Shown one piece after another: positions 30,880-43,054 of a stretch of 64,000 bases of DNA. The notes under the pieces are model-generated. The model had not been told where the DNA came from, made no database searches, and saw only the letters and a list, made by a program, of their open reading frames with translations. A program made the translations under genes and the position numbers. The DNA comes from Prostheceraeus crozeri (Eukaryota; Platyhelminthes; Polycladida; Euryleptidae), in assembly GCA_907163375.1 (NCBI GenBank), contig CAJQUW010016138.1, forward strand, positions 853,524 through 917,523. Reading direction: 5' to 3'. Every line of letters begins with the position of its first letter. Within the stretch, counting starts at the first letter, position 1.

Positions 30880-31078
30880 ACGAATAAATGTCATGACGGA
30901 GCGATGTATGTATCTTCTATACTTCTCTCAATTGTATTTGCGAAATGAGAAAAAGTTTGCGGAATGAGAATGGCAGATTTGAATTTCATTGTTGCGACGT
31001 TGAAGCCAAACTTGATCACCCAAGGAGATGAATCTTAATGTTTCAAAATATTCCTTTTCAAAAAGATGCCTTAACAAG
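30880..31078 (-). pseudogene. Second, truncated tandem copy of the PC4-like segment
   Basis: The minus strand from about 31078 reads LGDQVWLQRRNNEIQI, then a TGA, then EKYRRYIHRSVMTFI. These parallel GNRIWLRVNKRRIQLY, TGA, EKYKRKVHRSIYSFF in the neighbouring copy. The nucleotide context around both stops is also similar (GCGATGTA and TATAC words at about 30525 and 30900), so this is a local tandem duplication of at least 130 bp carrying the stop. Confidence 0.45.
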
Positions 31079-31147
31079 TATCACACTCCATTTCCGAATG
31101 AAGAGTTAATGCAAAAATGCTAATATATTTTTTCCAATGTGATTAGT

Positions 31148-32651
31148 ATGGAAAGTGAAAATAGAGATTTGTTTCTAATTTACTTACCCAGTAATGCTTC
31201 TATGAATAAATTTCCTAATAATAAAGCATCAGACTTTCGAGTAGAATTAAATCGCTCACTACATCTAGAAGGTGAATGGGAAGTAGGTGTTTCCAGCATT
31301 TGCTATGATAGCAATATTCAGAATGTGAATGATGTGGAATAAATGATATTGACTCCTCGCACCCATGATGGAATAACGATGAATAATGCATTCCAGTTCC
31401 CATACAATTTAACGTCAGATGGAAAGTGGACCTATTAATGGATTCAGATAAAATTATTAAGGCATTCAAAAGTGGCATTCAATAATGGTAATACTTCCAT
31501 CATGAAGAATAAGGATCAGAAATTTTATGAGCTTACTATCCATCATTGGAGTGGGAGACAGTTCCTTCGCTTTCATTCTTTTACTAAAGGTCTTACACTG
31601 AGGTTGGATAATGAATTCTATCCACATCTCGGTTTTTGCCATGGACTACATCTAACGTCAATTGCTACTGCAAATGTTAAAAAAGTTTATTCAAATCGAA
31701 TCAACAAATTTCATTATAAATTTAAAATATTTGATGAAGATGTTGTAGAATGTGAAGAACGCATCATTTTGAAAAAGCGTGGTGTCAAGCCTTTATCACT
31801 TATTGAGTTAGTAAAACGATGGAATGAGACTGTGGGTAAGAAGTATGGAGAGAAAATTATGGCGGACAAAAATAAGTTGGTCATTCAGAAATATAATGAC
31901 AAACTTACAGTTAGTTTATTTCTCTCCAACCTTGCGTCATTTTGTAAGACATCATACACCTATTATTGAAAGCGGTTTGGTTTATGCTTCTCATGAATAT
32001 CACACTAAAGCTGATTCAGTTAATGATGAATGGTGGGTGGACATCTATGGTGATCGCATCAAGAAAATTTACCAGTCTTATGAAGAATCTAAAGTTGCTA
32101 TCAATATAATGCCGCGTCTATATCATAAAGTTGAAAGCTTCATTCATGTAGTAAATCCTTATATACTACAGAATTTGAAGCATGTGATGAAAAGTAAATA
32201 TGATTTAGAGACACACCACATTTCGTTTTGAATTGAAAATCAACGCGTTGTTCTGAAACTGGGTGATGACATTCAATGTCAATTGAGTAAAAATTTGAAA
32301 AAACTCTTTGGTTTTTCAATGCTACAGAATATGTTTACTGCTGCGCATACGATTGGTATAGAAACACCAATGACACTTGATAAACATGAACAACACCTTT
32401 ACATTCAAAGTGATTTGATTCTACCTATTTCTGTTGGCGAGGAAAAAGAACACATTTTACGTGATTTCATTCATGATAAAGACGCTTCATATGGAATAGT
32501 CGAGAAGATGTTTCAACTTTTTTTCTACCATCCTGTTATCAAACAAACAATACCCTCTATTTCTATCAAAATTACAAATGGTCTACATGAGTGCATCCAT
32601 GTCAAAGATACTAAATCCCTCGTAACTTTAGTGTTTCGGAAAACAAAGTGA
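31148..32651 (+). pseudogene. Penton-like minor capsid protein (copy A), several breaks
   Basis: Vertex-forming single-jelly-roll family of adintoviruses/Polintons. Start at the ATG at 31148: DLFLIYLPSNASMNKFPNNK and the following RVELNRSLHLEGEWEVGVSS match the copy B protein start (DFNIILPRNSNPKIFPSNK). Stops at 31340-31342 and 31436-31438, a frame change near 31470, another near 31945, a stop near 32231, and the final block (LGFSMLQNMF to LVTLVFRKTK) open to 32651. It is placed after the protease and the TBP-like gene, whereas in copy B the penton gene lies directly after integrase. Ends with GAAATAAAAATTC, a likely poly(A) signal. Confidence 0.7.
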
Positions 32652-32838
32652 AGTCATTGTAAAATTTTATTGAAATAAAAATTCATGATGAAAATGTGCT
32701 TTTTACATTTCAAGCGGGGAAAGTCTTTACACAGGGGACTGTAGGGAACTATTTACAAAGAAATACAATCTCATGCAACACATAAAACAACCATGTATAT
32801 CTACAAAAAGCAACATCAAAATGCTGAGTTAAAGTTGA

Positions 32839-35800
32839 TTATGTCAATACATCTCCTGAATGTGGTAGTGCTAGTTCTATTCTTTTGGGTGGAGGTATGT
32901 TTGTATCAGGATGTCCATGTGGAAGAGATGTGTTATGTCCTATCCAACACCTCTTATCCTCCCATGCTGAAAGCGCTCGTTTCTTGAACGTGTGCGTTTT
33001 CACAGTATGAACTTGAGATTTTAAGATTGTCATATTGACAAACGTTATAGTTTTATTTTTATATGCCTTCTTATAGGACCGATGTTTCATTTTGTAAACA
33101 ATGGATTTTGATATACCTTTAGCACGCTTAATACTATCTGCACATTCTTTTAATTTCATGGAATACATTTTAGGACGGAGGAGAATCATTTCATCTATTT
33201 CCTTTCCTGCTGTTTCATCCTTAAAACAACCAAGTTTGGCTTTATTCTGTATGGAATAGAGTGGATGAGTGGGATTTTAGTTAGATGTGTCGAAATATTT
33301 TTCTAATGACTTACCTACTTCATTAAAATTTAAATCTTTTTGAGTGGTAATTCCTAAAAATAAACTGTCTGTATCACCACCCAGCAAGCGAACCTCTTTT
33401 ACAAGAGGGCACGGTTTTAATATTTTGTAGAAGAGTTGATACATTTCAAGCTTGGAACAATCTAAAACGGCTTGCCCAATATAGATGAGTTTGCACAACT
33501 CAACTTCTGACTTTATCATTTTAGCACCTACAAGATCCTCATCGATAATGTCTCTATCAATGAAAAGAGGTGATGAGGTCAATTTGTGATATTTTTGATC
33601 ATCAACGACTAGTTTGTAGTTCATGCGTTTTCTAACATCTTCCATGGTCTTTCCGAAAGACTGTTGTTCTTATATTTATAAAAATCCTTTTCAAAATTAT
33701 TTTGGGCTAGTGCACGTTTTTGACTGCTACTATCTATGTAAGGTTTGAGGAAGGCTTTCTGTCTAAATTTGATAATGCGGTGAAATGACTTTAGAAGCAT
33801 GCCCATTTCTAAATAGAATTTTAGTATGCAGAAGTGCACGAGATAATTTTTCTTATCATATTGGGTGAGTAAAAGTTTGCGACATGGTTTGTACCTTGGC
33901 TGTCCACACTCTGTTAAGTTATTATGAAATTGTGACATGAATGGTGAAAACATATCTTCAGTCACTTCACCAGATTCAGGTGCGAGTGGGAAATCAGCAG
34001 TTTTATTTTTAATACTATTTAGATAAATCAAATCCACTTCAAAATAATATCCCCAATCACCTTCATCTGGAATCTTCAGTATGTTTGAAGGGTTGGAGTA
34101 ATACTCAAGCTCATCTTGATTTAACCAACTAAACTCGGAATGAGGTAGTGGTTTAGACAGTGAACTGCCATATAAATTATTTTGGTCATAGTACTTTAGG
34201 TGGATATGATCATCACCTACTGTTTAAGATTTTATATGATGTTTATTTACAAATGTGAGACCACCGCGTATTCCGCGCTCAAATATATTATACATCTCCG
34301 GGTCTTGTAAGAGATGAATGGTCTCACCAGTCATTTTAAAGGCTGATTTAAAGGCCATGGCTGGTAGACTGACAAAGTGGACAGGATCTAATTTGTCTTC
34401 TTCTAATGCCACTCGTCGAAATTCCTGAAAGACATCAGCCAGCAAAATGACATCTAATTCTAAGTAAGCGATCATATAATCGCCAAACGTTTTACAATCA
34501 AATTTTAACCATGCCTCTTGAGCATGTTCATAATCTTCTACTGGACAATCTTGACCCGTCAAATCGTTTTGGAATTTGTCAATGGAAGGAAGGGTTGTTT
34601 CATTTAGTTTAGACATTGAGCTAAAATATGCATAGGGAAAGACTCCTTTGCGAGTGACTATTTCATCCGTTAAGTTTGGATAGTGTTTCTTCAAAGTTTG
34701 ACTATGGGGAAGAAACTTGAGATTACGAACGAGAGAAGCTAGTGACGCTGACATGAATTGGAATGAATCTAAAAATTTTATTTCGAAGAAGACTGTCTTA
34801 TTTTCTTTAGTTTTATCAACTGGTACTTTTGCTGTCATTGCCATGAATTTTTCTCTCGTTTGCGCTATTACATTAAACTGCCACGATTTCATCTGGCTCA
34901 ACCCTCCTTTTATGAGCATATGACTGTCATAGCCCTTAAAGTTATGAAAAATGACGGGTAGTACACGACGTCTCAACCTAAGTGAAAAGTTACATTTGGA
35001 GCAGAGTGCGTTTCTAAATTTACCAGTGATGTGATCATGATCACGCACTTTCTTAATTTTATCGTCATCAAACGTTTTATGACATTTAGGACAGGATGTG
35101 CAACTTTCAAATTTTTGTTTGTCTTCATCTGACATGTGTAGTGACTTACGCTGCAATTGGGAATCATGTGATTGTTGAAATTTAGCAGCTTTATCGAGAA
35201 ATTCTAGAAATTTTGAAATGCAATCTTCACCTTGCCAAGTATGCATTTTGTTTTGTCTATTCCTAAAGTGGTCATGCCATACTTCATAGCAGGATATGGC
35301 TGCTGGCTTGTGGATGATATCATCAATGTAGCATTCTATGTCTGCGTAAATGACACGCAGGGGACTTAATTCGTCACCATTATCCCTATGTGAAAATATT
35401 TTATCTTTGGGCATGCGTTCCATTTGTAATTTACCTCGCTTGCACCATTCATAATGAGTTTCAAATTTATCTTTGCTCCAAAAGGAGCGGATGCAGCGGT
35501 CGCATACAAAATGTTCACCTCTTTTAGAGTGCCCCAAGGGAGTGTACAAGCGAGAGATGTTGGGAATACCACAGTAGTGCCATTCCTCGCTATCATCTTG
35601 TTTTACTAATAAGAGGTTGAATACACGTTCATAACAAGTTGAACGTGAATTATAGCGGGCACCCTTCAACCCCTTCTCCCACACGTGAACGACAATTTTA
35701 ATCTTATTATGTTTTTCGAACGTTTCTACATCTTTGATTTTCATGTTGTCACTATCACAACCTTCAAAGTCTAGTTCATCCTCCCACTGTCTATAGCTAT

Positions 35801-36638
35801 ATGTGCGATCTCGATGCGCGTTGATATCATTATAGTGGAGAATGGATAGGACGGCATATTTGAAACACTGCGATTTACAATCGACATTGATGACAGCTTT
35901 CTTATTATACAACGTTTTTGGTAGTTTAAATGTGCCTCGAGCTGCATGACTTTCTAATAGGGAAATTTTGAACATGGCTGAGTCCACGCCATCAAAAATG
36001 AGAGCGCTGTCGCGTTGATTGAACTTATCTACATTTGATTTTAAACATTGAATATGGAAATTTAGTCAAGACTCGCAGTCTACAACTTCGGTTGCGGAAG
36101 AGGAAGGAACATGAAACTGTATTCTCTCCGTCACTTGACCCGTTTGAAAATCTATCTTAATATATTTTAGTTTAAGGTAGATGAGCGCCTTCATTCTAAA
36201 ATTGTCTAAATTGTTGAAGAGCGCTTCGATAATGTTAGAATTTTGAAGGAGCCAATCAGGAAAATCTACTATTTGAGTATTGGACTCCATGTAGTAGTCG
36301 CGTACTAAATTATTATGTGAAACATTAATGAGGGAGATGGTAGAGGTACCGTTGGTGTAGTGATCATTTGCATGCGTGTGTTGAAGTCTGTGCGAAGATC
36401 GCTGAAAGTGGCTATCGAAAGAAAGAGGGCACAAATCACAAGGAAAGGAGATGTCATCGTCAGAATCAACTTCACCTCCGGAGATTGATGCCGCTTTGCG
36501 TTGACACACACGTTGTTTGATGTGTCGAAGGAGACTGTGCTTCCTTGTAAAAATATGTCCGCAGTCAGCACATTCCCACTCGTTGCCTTGTCGCGAGAGT
36601 CCTGAGCTAGAACTAACATCACCTGAAAGAGAAATCAT
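32839..36638 (-). pseudogene. Family-B DNA polymerase of copy A, complete extent, broken
   Basis: About 1266 codons from the ATG at 36636-36638 to the stop at 32839. Domain order as in copy C, plus the C-terminal region missing there: motif A YDQNNLYG, motif B in the NNSL..GKT region around 33650, motif C GGDTDSLFLG at about 33370, and the KxY-type LRPKMYSMK at 33170-33190. Breaks: stops at 36064-36066, 34224-34226 and 33277-33279, and a one-base loss in an A run near 33653, where copy C has one more A. The 34224 stop is at the same place as the 889 stop of copy C. N-terminal C2H2 fingers and an endonuclease-VII-like insertion are as in other polymerases of this group. Confidence 0.93.
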
Positions 36639-37101
36639 TCTATCATCTCTGTTAAAGTCTCAGTGTATTGTTACAACCTGCCTTTACTCAACAGTTCTAA
36701 ACTTTCATCGAGAAAGGAGGGCTTTGGTGATGAAGTAGATGCCTGAAATTGAGGAAGATGCTATTAGCCACACGTTTGAGGGAGATGAGAGAGGAAATCT
36801 TCAACTTACCATTTCAAGGAAATTATGTTTAAGGTTGATACTTCAACAAGATAGAGACTTCACTCAAATAATACGTCTCAAATTTGGAATTCACTAGAGA
36901 GCAGTTCACTTGTACGCCTCAAATAATAGAATTCACTAGACAACAGTTCACTTACACGTCTCAAAGACAGAGTGAAATGACACGAATGTCACTTTGCTTA
37001 TTTCCTTTTGTGCTCATCATTCATTGGGTGTTCATTCCGATTGGTTGCTTGTTTATACTTAAGAATTAGAAAACATTTCAAAGTTATTATTCACAGTCAA
37101 C

Positions 37102-37539
37102 ATGACAAGCCCTCCGACAACACCGAACACAAAATTGGAGTTCTCTTCTCCATGCTCATCGCCAAAGGCGCTCGTTGCACCAAACGCTCCAACGAAGGGG
37201 AAGGTGGAGAAAGTATGCCGACTCGACAACATTAGAAAGTTGACATTACCAGCGGACGACAAAGAGGAGTGCCCCGACCTAAGAGGCATACGATGGAAGT
37301 ATCTGCAGTATGATACTGATGATGTGATGGAGATCACCAGCACCAAATTCCTACATAAATTATGGGAATGGTACACCCCTAACTCCCAGCCACGAACTAT
37401 GGCGGAGTGGGAATACATCGATAAAGTGAGGCTCGCGGTAGAAGAACGGTTGAAGCAGATGAACTGTTTTTGTGATCTGTTTGAAGTCAGACTCTTGGAC
37501 GATATTGACGATGAAGACCTTTTGAAATACATGCGATAA
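37102..37539 (+). CDS. Accessory protein of copy A, 145 residues, unknown
   Basis: Intact version of the gene broken at 3752-4198. The N-terminal 45 residues are Pro/Thr/Ser-rich and probably disordered. A central block follows, KYLQYDTDDVMEI, then a tryptophan-rich helix-like FLHKLWEWYTPNSQ, a charged helix (IDKVRLAVEERLKQ) with NCFCDLF, and an acidic tail. A TATA-like GTTTATACTTAAG lies about 50 bp upstream. It is divergently arranged with the polymerase gene, a common place for early regulators. Stop followed by TAATAAA. No known family. Confidence 0.6.
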   Translation: MTSPPTTPNTKLEFSSPCSSPKALVAPNAPTKGKVEKVCRLDNIRKLTLPADDKEECPDLRGIRWKYLQYDTDDVMEITSTKFLHKLWEWYTPNSQPRTMAEWEYIDKVRLAVEERLKQMNCFCDLFEVRLLDDIDDEDLLKYMR

Positions 37540-37580
37540 TAAATTTTTATTTCATATTATCTTTGCTTTCACACTGACTT

Positions 37581-38131
37581 GAATGGGGCTTCAGTGGATG
37601 ATTTAACCATGTATACTTTTTCATTTGGAAATAGTAGCACACTTAGTTTAACTTGTAAATCTTATAACATTTCATATGGGCGATGATGGCAGATGAAATA
37701 GTGTTAAATAAAATTCAGATAGCTTACACTTCTGATACAGGGATAGCAATCGACTGCGATCCATGTGCAAAGAGCTTGTTAGACTACCGAAGAGAGAAGT
37801 GTGTTATGTTGCGTGTGGCGCGTGAGTGTCCTCCCATTTCATTCCATTCATCAATTCGTCTCATTGATAGAGAGAGGTAGAACTCATGGTTCTTATAACG
37901 TATGCAATGGAAAGTTTATAAGGCAACCTTCGACAGCTGGCTAAATGTCGCCCTGGCGCGAATGCATACTACGTTGAGACAGAGGCAATCACTTGCAAAC
38001 ATGACGCAGAGAGGTTTAACAAGATTGACCATTGCCGAATGTCCCTTGCGGTATACATAGCTACGGGTTTCACCGCCGCCCTTTACAGGAACGCCCGTCG
38101 AAAGGAAGTATTACACCGAACTTCATTTGCA
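37581..38131. repeat. Noncoding spacer of copy A homologous to copy C 4230-5000
   Basis: Contains one unit of the block duplicated in C, the GAGCTTGTTAGACTACCG and GTGTGGCGCGTGAGTGTCC words and the 190-bp repeat (37931-38121). No supported gene; the short plus-strand frame 37683-37880 has no recognisable domain, although it is kept open in both copies. Confidence 0.55.
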
Positions 38132-38370
38132 ACGTTCAAGTTGACTGATAGCAGATTCAACTTAATGATGGTATTCGCCAGTCTAAAGACTGCCCAGGGC
38201 AAACCGCGAGGAGGTTCTATCATGTCTTGCCCCATGGTGAAGTTGACTGATAGCAGATTCAACTTAATGATAGTATTCACCAGTCTAAAGACTGCCCAGG
38301 GCAAACGGCGTGGAGGTTCTATCATGTCTTGCCCCATGGTGGCCCTTATCAGAGTCGTTGGTTCGTTCTC
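38132..38370. repeat. Two head-to-tail copies of the 130-bp hairpin-rich repeat (copy A)
   Basis: Copies 4 (38132-38239) and 5 (38240-38370). Both have CAGTC-TAAA-GACTG: the stem is the same as in copy C while the loop differs from CGAA and CTAA. AAGTTGA/TCAACTT and GGGCAA-type pairing is retained in copy 4; copy 5 reads GGGCAAACGG. In C each repeat is separated by a small gene, here they are directly joined. Confidence 0.65.
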
Positions 38371-38449
38371 GTCGTATCTGAAAAATAGAAGGAAGGAGAT
38401 GAAATTGTATTCGAGTAATGGATATGATATTAACTTACCATAAATCAAT

Positions 38450-39656
38450 TCAAGCGGTTCGCTGCACCTTCGCTGGTGGAGGTAAGGGAAGGTACTTTGC
38501 CGGCATTTTTCGCTTACGATGGCGAATTTCTTTGATTTTACGATTGTGCTTGATGTTTATGTGGAGACAGAGAACATCTGGCGTTGCTCCTTCATAGCAC
38601 TCGGTCGTTTTGTCTAAATCTTCCGACTCCAGTATGATATCGTCGATGATTTTGCTACCGACTACGGGGAGGTGGAGCGTTGTTCTTCTCTCCTTGACTG
38701 CGCTATTCTTCGCCTCAAGAAGAGCCATTTTTTCCTGCTCATGTTTGAGTTTGAGCGTCGCCTCCTTCGCCTTCATGCTCTTAATACATGAGGCCTGATC
38801 CTCTACACGACTCTCACTCGCTAAAGCTCTCTTTTGAAAACCTTATAAATTGACTACTTGAGCCTTAAGACTCCTAATCTCTGCTACCTGTTTTTTTGAG
38901 TCGAAAATTTTCATCTCTCAATGCTGTGCATTCGTTCTTGTATCGACTCATTTCGTTCTTGAGCTTGCTAATGGCGTAGTCTTGGCTAACCCTCGCCACA
39001 CCATCATCCTTAGCCCACTGCTTGGCTTGGGCTTTGATACTATTCCCTTTTTTAGGCGAGGAATGCATTTTCGTCGCTGGCACTTTCCGACTCTTAACGA
39101 TCGCCTCATCGGGTTTAGGAGCAATGACCGCCTCCTCGGGTTTGTCAGTGATAACTACTTCTTCAGTTTCCGATTCAGATTCAGAGATTTCCGAATCAGA
39201 GCTAGAAGAGCTGAGGTGAGATATCGTTGGCTGCTCATTCTTGCAGTCTTGTATTGCTCGAACTGCCATGTGCAACTCTGTCTCCTCATCTAGATCAACT
39301 GGAGGTCTTTCAAAAAGTGGGATGATGACCTTCCCAACCTCTGAGGCAAGCGTCTCTGTCTCCTCATCTCGATCAACTGGAGGTTTTTTAAAAGTGGGGT
39401 GATGGCTTTCCCAACCTCTTGAGGTAGTATAGTTCGTCACCTTCTTAATCACGCATTTTGAATGAGTCTTGTAGAATGACTCGTTCAGGTTTCCCCTAAT
39501 GAATTTCATGCACGATGTGCATCCGCTCACCACAGCGACCTCCTTATGCTCTTCGGGAGTGTCGCTGAATTTATTGATACGGCGCTTGAACTCGCCACCT
39601 CTCTTAACTTCACCACATAGGCACTTTTTGAAATGGAACTTCAAGTTTCCTCCCAT
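38450..39656 (-). pseudogene. Zinc-cluster/coiled-coil accessory protein of copy A, broken
   Basis: Starts at the ATG at 39654-39656: FHFKKCLCGEVKRGG, CTSCMKF and HSKC form the N-terminal Cys/His cluster. A Ser/Glu-rich acidic segment (SSSSSDSEISESESETEE), basic patches and a coiled coil (ISKLKNEMSRYKNE) follow. The frame stops at 38874, just after a seven-base homopolymer run. Coiled-coil sequence continues in another frame, with one further stop near 38835, to the final block LHLPVVGSKIIDDI and a basic end at 38450. Homologue of 6240-7407 and, by layout, of the spliced gene at 61275-63418. Probably nuclear; function unknown. Confidence 0.6.
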
Positions 39657-39774
39657 TATGTATATCTGTTATGTATCTGTAAAAGGAAGGATGAAATAGA
39701 AATACTGACAGGCGATATTGACAGTCATTTTTATAATCATACAGTTAAATTGTGAGATTGGTGGAAAGTGTCGA

Positions 39775-40390
39775 ACCTTTGAATCCGTTACAGGCATTAC
39801 TCAGAGGGGATCTTATGCCAACTCCAAGGCCTCGGCCCACAAATCCAACCTCCCGCGGACAGAGCGTGCGTCATATCACTGTGTTGGTATCCGGACCCTG
39901 ATTTTGACATGAAAACCAGTGGATTGTTTACAAAGGTTGCATATTCCAAGCCGAAGCTCGCCTCCCAAAGCTTTATAAATGTCTTAGTTGAATTCAGCAG
40001 GGTCGAAAACCCCGAAAAATCATCAAAAATAACAAATTTAAATTTTTCAACTTTTTAGCACTATTGATGAAATTTTATAAGTAATGTGTCAATAGCGACC
40101 GAACCTTTTTTGAATCAAGTCAAACGGACTTGTAGAAGCAAAGTTACATACCTTTAAAGTTTTGGAGTCTTCTATGGCCTGGAGACGAAGGCCATCTACT
40201 GGCGAACCTCTAAGTCTGACGCCTTAGCTGACTTCAGCAATGAAATTTTCTAGGTCGGTTTCTTTAAGAAACCTGGAATTTGGAATGTCCGAAGCTATCA
40301 TCGGAGCTCAGAGAGACGACCTACCTTTGACAATCGCTCTCTTCTAAATGAAAAGTCTCTGTCGGTTACCGCTTATATAGTTTGTGGCGA
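39775..40390. repeat. Conserved noncoding right-end block of copy A
   Basis: 39775-39915 repeats 16265-16413 (TTGAATCCGTTACAGGCATT, GGGGATCTTAT, AGAGCGTGCGTCATATCACT). 39990-40080 repeats 16825-16910. 40205-40385 repeats 17050-17215 and resembles 7950-8050. It ends in a TATA-like CGCTTATATAG. No gene seen on either strand. Confidence 0.65.
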
Positions 40391-40653
40391 TCAGCTGATG
40401 ACGTAATACCAATCATCCAAATCTTTAAATCCGTCTATCTCCGGTTCTAGTGCTCCGATGGAGCTGGAAATTCACCAATTCCATGCAGAATTTGATGCTG
40501 AATCCGAATCTGCCCTCCGTTTTCCCATCCAATGCTTCGTTTTGGCTCTACAGCCCACAGCCATCGCAAAAATTCTAACTTTTTCGGAAAAATGATGAAA
40601 ACATTTTTCTCTCCGATGGCTTTCAAATTTACCATGCCGATGCAGAATTTGAC

Positions 40654-41255
40654 GCTGATTCCAAATCTGGTCTCTGTTTTCCCGTCCGAGGCTTGCTTCA
40701 CCCGCTAGAGCGATTTTCGTAAACATTCTAACTCTGTCGTTTTTCGCCAACCTCCCAAATCTTAAATGGCGTCTCACATCTAAACAAAGACAGATATGAA
40801 CAATCCATGTTTTCCACTGAATTTTTCTCACTCTTAGCTTTCAAACGAGCTATTGCACGACTTTCTACGATCACTAGAACCAAAATTTGAAGATCGCTGC
40901 CGAGGGGGGGGAGGAAATCATCGAAATTTTTTTCTCTTCGATTGCTTTCAAATTCACCATACTGATGCAGAATTTGACGCTGATCACGAATCTGAAATCC
41001 GTTTTGCTCTCCGATGCTTCGTTTTGAGGCTACAGCCCAAAACGACCAAAATTTTACCTCTGTGGTTTTTCGAAAAAATTTTGAAGAAAAATTTTTTCTC
41101 TCCGATTGACTCACCATGTCGACGCAGAATTTCACGCTGATTCCAAAAATCACATTTGCAAAGTCGTCCGAGCACTGCTTTCACTCGAAACATCCCATTT
41201 TCACCCCAAAATTCATGAGATTTCACGAAAATCCTAACACACTATAGCCTCAAGT
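40654..41255 (-). repeat. Right terminal inverted repeat of copy A (about 600 bp)
   Basis: Reverse complement of 19916-20516. Internal units of about 160 bp are marked by GCAGAATTTGACGCTGATT at about 40639, 40963 and 41121 (a further unit at 40485 lies inside). A G tract is at 40903-40912. Confidence 0.85.
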
Positions 41256-41393
41256 CAAAACCTGGCGGTCGCCCAAGTCCACCACGACTCACCCGACACT
41301 CTGTCGTTTTATCCAGGGGGGGAGGAAATTTTTCGAAGAACAAAGACGGCGGCCATCTTGCGCGGTCCAGAGGTGTAGAACTCCTTACTACTA
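41256..41393. other. Possible outermost part of copy A
   Basis: Contains another G tract (CCAGGGGGGGAGG) and the block GGCGGCCATCTTGCGC to TTACTACT shared with the right end of copy C (9048-9090). If this is the true end, the left copy lost its outer 140 bp. Confidence 0.4.
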
Positions 41394-41720
41394 ATCCGCA
41401 AGCGACGCACGACTATTTTTCCTATCTCTGTAAGGTATTAGGAATTTCTTTTTGCCCACTTATTAAGTTCCCGCGTGTGCCATCTGTTTGAATCAGTTTG
41501 CACTTCTAGCAAAGTGATACGATTAAACAATCTAATTCTGTGGTACTTGCAGTGACGTCACAAATGCGACAGAACGCTTCTCTGTCATTGCATTTGGAAG
41601 GACAGACCGCCTGCTGCGAATCAAAGAGGCATGTACATTAAGAAGCTCGATCCACCGCTATACAAACAAAGGAATTCACTTTTCAGTTGATTTTACCGTT
41701 CTAACTTTTTGACTTTGCAT

Positions 41721-42255
41721 CTATCGCTTCACATTTTGGCCTGCATATTGCTGGGTGTTTCTCTGAAGAGACCAGCCGAAAGGCCTTAGAAAATATGCTA
41801 CTCTGCTCGTTTTTCCTCTGTAATAAATATGATGTACTCCCAACTTATTTGTCAGAATCAATGATTCATTTGTTTGCAATTTATGAAGACTTGCCATCAA
41901 CTTTGTGAGTGAGAATGTAGATTTCTCATCAACTTTAACAAATGACATGCATCAAAAATCCAATAATTTTCTTCGTTTGGCCTGTGAAGAATTGGGACTT
42001 GATTTCATTTTTCAAAAATACTCCAAATGTCTCAGTTGCTTTGAAATTGACATTGTTTCCATCACAAACAACAGCTACAACAATAGCACCAACTTTACAA
42101 CATTTCAAAATAATTGTCGTTATCATTGATGCCAGAAATTCTCCATTCAGCGCCTTATAAAGAAATAAGCCGCAAGTAACTTGAGTTGACTTTTTAGACT
42201 TACAAGTTAGAAGACGAACCGAAATCTTCACCGCCAACAAATCGGCCACTGGCAA
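41721..42255 (-). pseudogene. P-element/THAP9-type transposase fragment
   Basis: Two overlapping minus-strand frames resemble consecutive parts of P-element-type transposases. The first (from about 42250) has STQVTCGLFLYKALNGEF, then KVGAIVVAVVCDG with the catalytic-region Asp and FKATETFGVF. The second (to 41721) has KLHKLQTNESLILTNKLG and HIYYRG. A frameshift near 41940 separates them, and neither N-terminal THAP finger nor C-terminal region is seen. Old, inactive fragment unrelated to the Polintons around it. Family by motif order, fairly confident. Confidence 0.6.
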
Positions 42256-42570
42256 AAATATAGATGTGTAGCCTTACAATTCAGCCACTTCGTAAAGCAA
42301 ATCGTATTTGACGTCAACCGCATAAGATATAAATGAATACATCGTACGATTGTCATGTAGAGTGAATGAGGATCACAGTATAGGGTTCTGTATATATACA
42401 GAAGTATAGAGATGCAGCAGGCCTAATCACATGCATGTTGTTTGTAGCTGAAAGTCCCAAGCAGAGATCCAATCGTTTTTGAGTAGCCTCTCAACTTTTG
42501 CGTTTGACGTCTTACATTCTTGCGTAATATTGTGCATTTACACATGAAAGTGATTGATTGCTTATCAAAC

Positions 42571-42711
42571 CTGTTTACATATTTTTCTTGAAGAAAGGTT
42601 TTGGCATCGCACAACAATATAACACAGATGTCGTAGTCATCAACTTGCTAGACATTGTTTTATGAGAATTTGCATGGTGGCAAAGTAAAAGATTAGAGGA
42701 AGAGGCGATTC
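42571..42711. repeat. Direct repeat, first copy (partner 43549-43690)
   Basis: CTGTTTACATATTTTTCTTG through GGAAGAGGCGATTCA is repeated 978 bp downstream with only a few substitutions. Flanks differ. Could be two copies of a short interspersed element. Confidence 0.75.
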
Positions 42712-43054
42712 AAATCTACAGATTCCTTTAATTTATTAGATACCGACTCATATCATCCATCACATATCTTTTCCAGTATTATTTATTCTCAATTGTACAG
42801 ATTTTTAACTCTCAGTTCTACTTACCGTGATTTCTGTTTGAGCAAAACGATTGTACAAAAGAACTGGATGAAAAAGGGTTATACACGCAGTGCTATCAGA
42901 AATTGTATTCGTTAACTTTTTGCATTTACTAACCGTAGCCCCTCCTTGTGGGAACCGGGCTTTTTTCCATGTGATCCACATAAGAAGATCGTGAGAAACA
43001 TCGAGATGTCTTTCAATTCGTATCAGAGAACATGTATATAATATTTTATATTGT

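Noticed and set aside
40447..41226. Several ORFs with repeated peptide words in the right terminal repeat
   Set aside because: They follow the degenerate repeat units of the inverted repeat and appear on both strands; noncoding.
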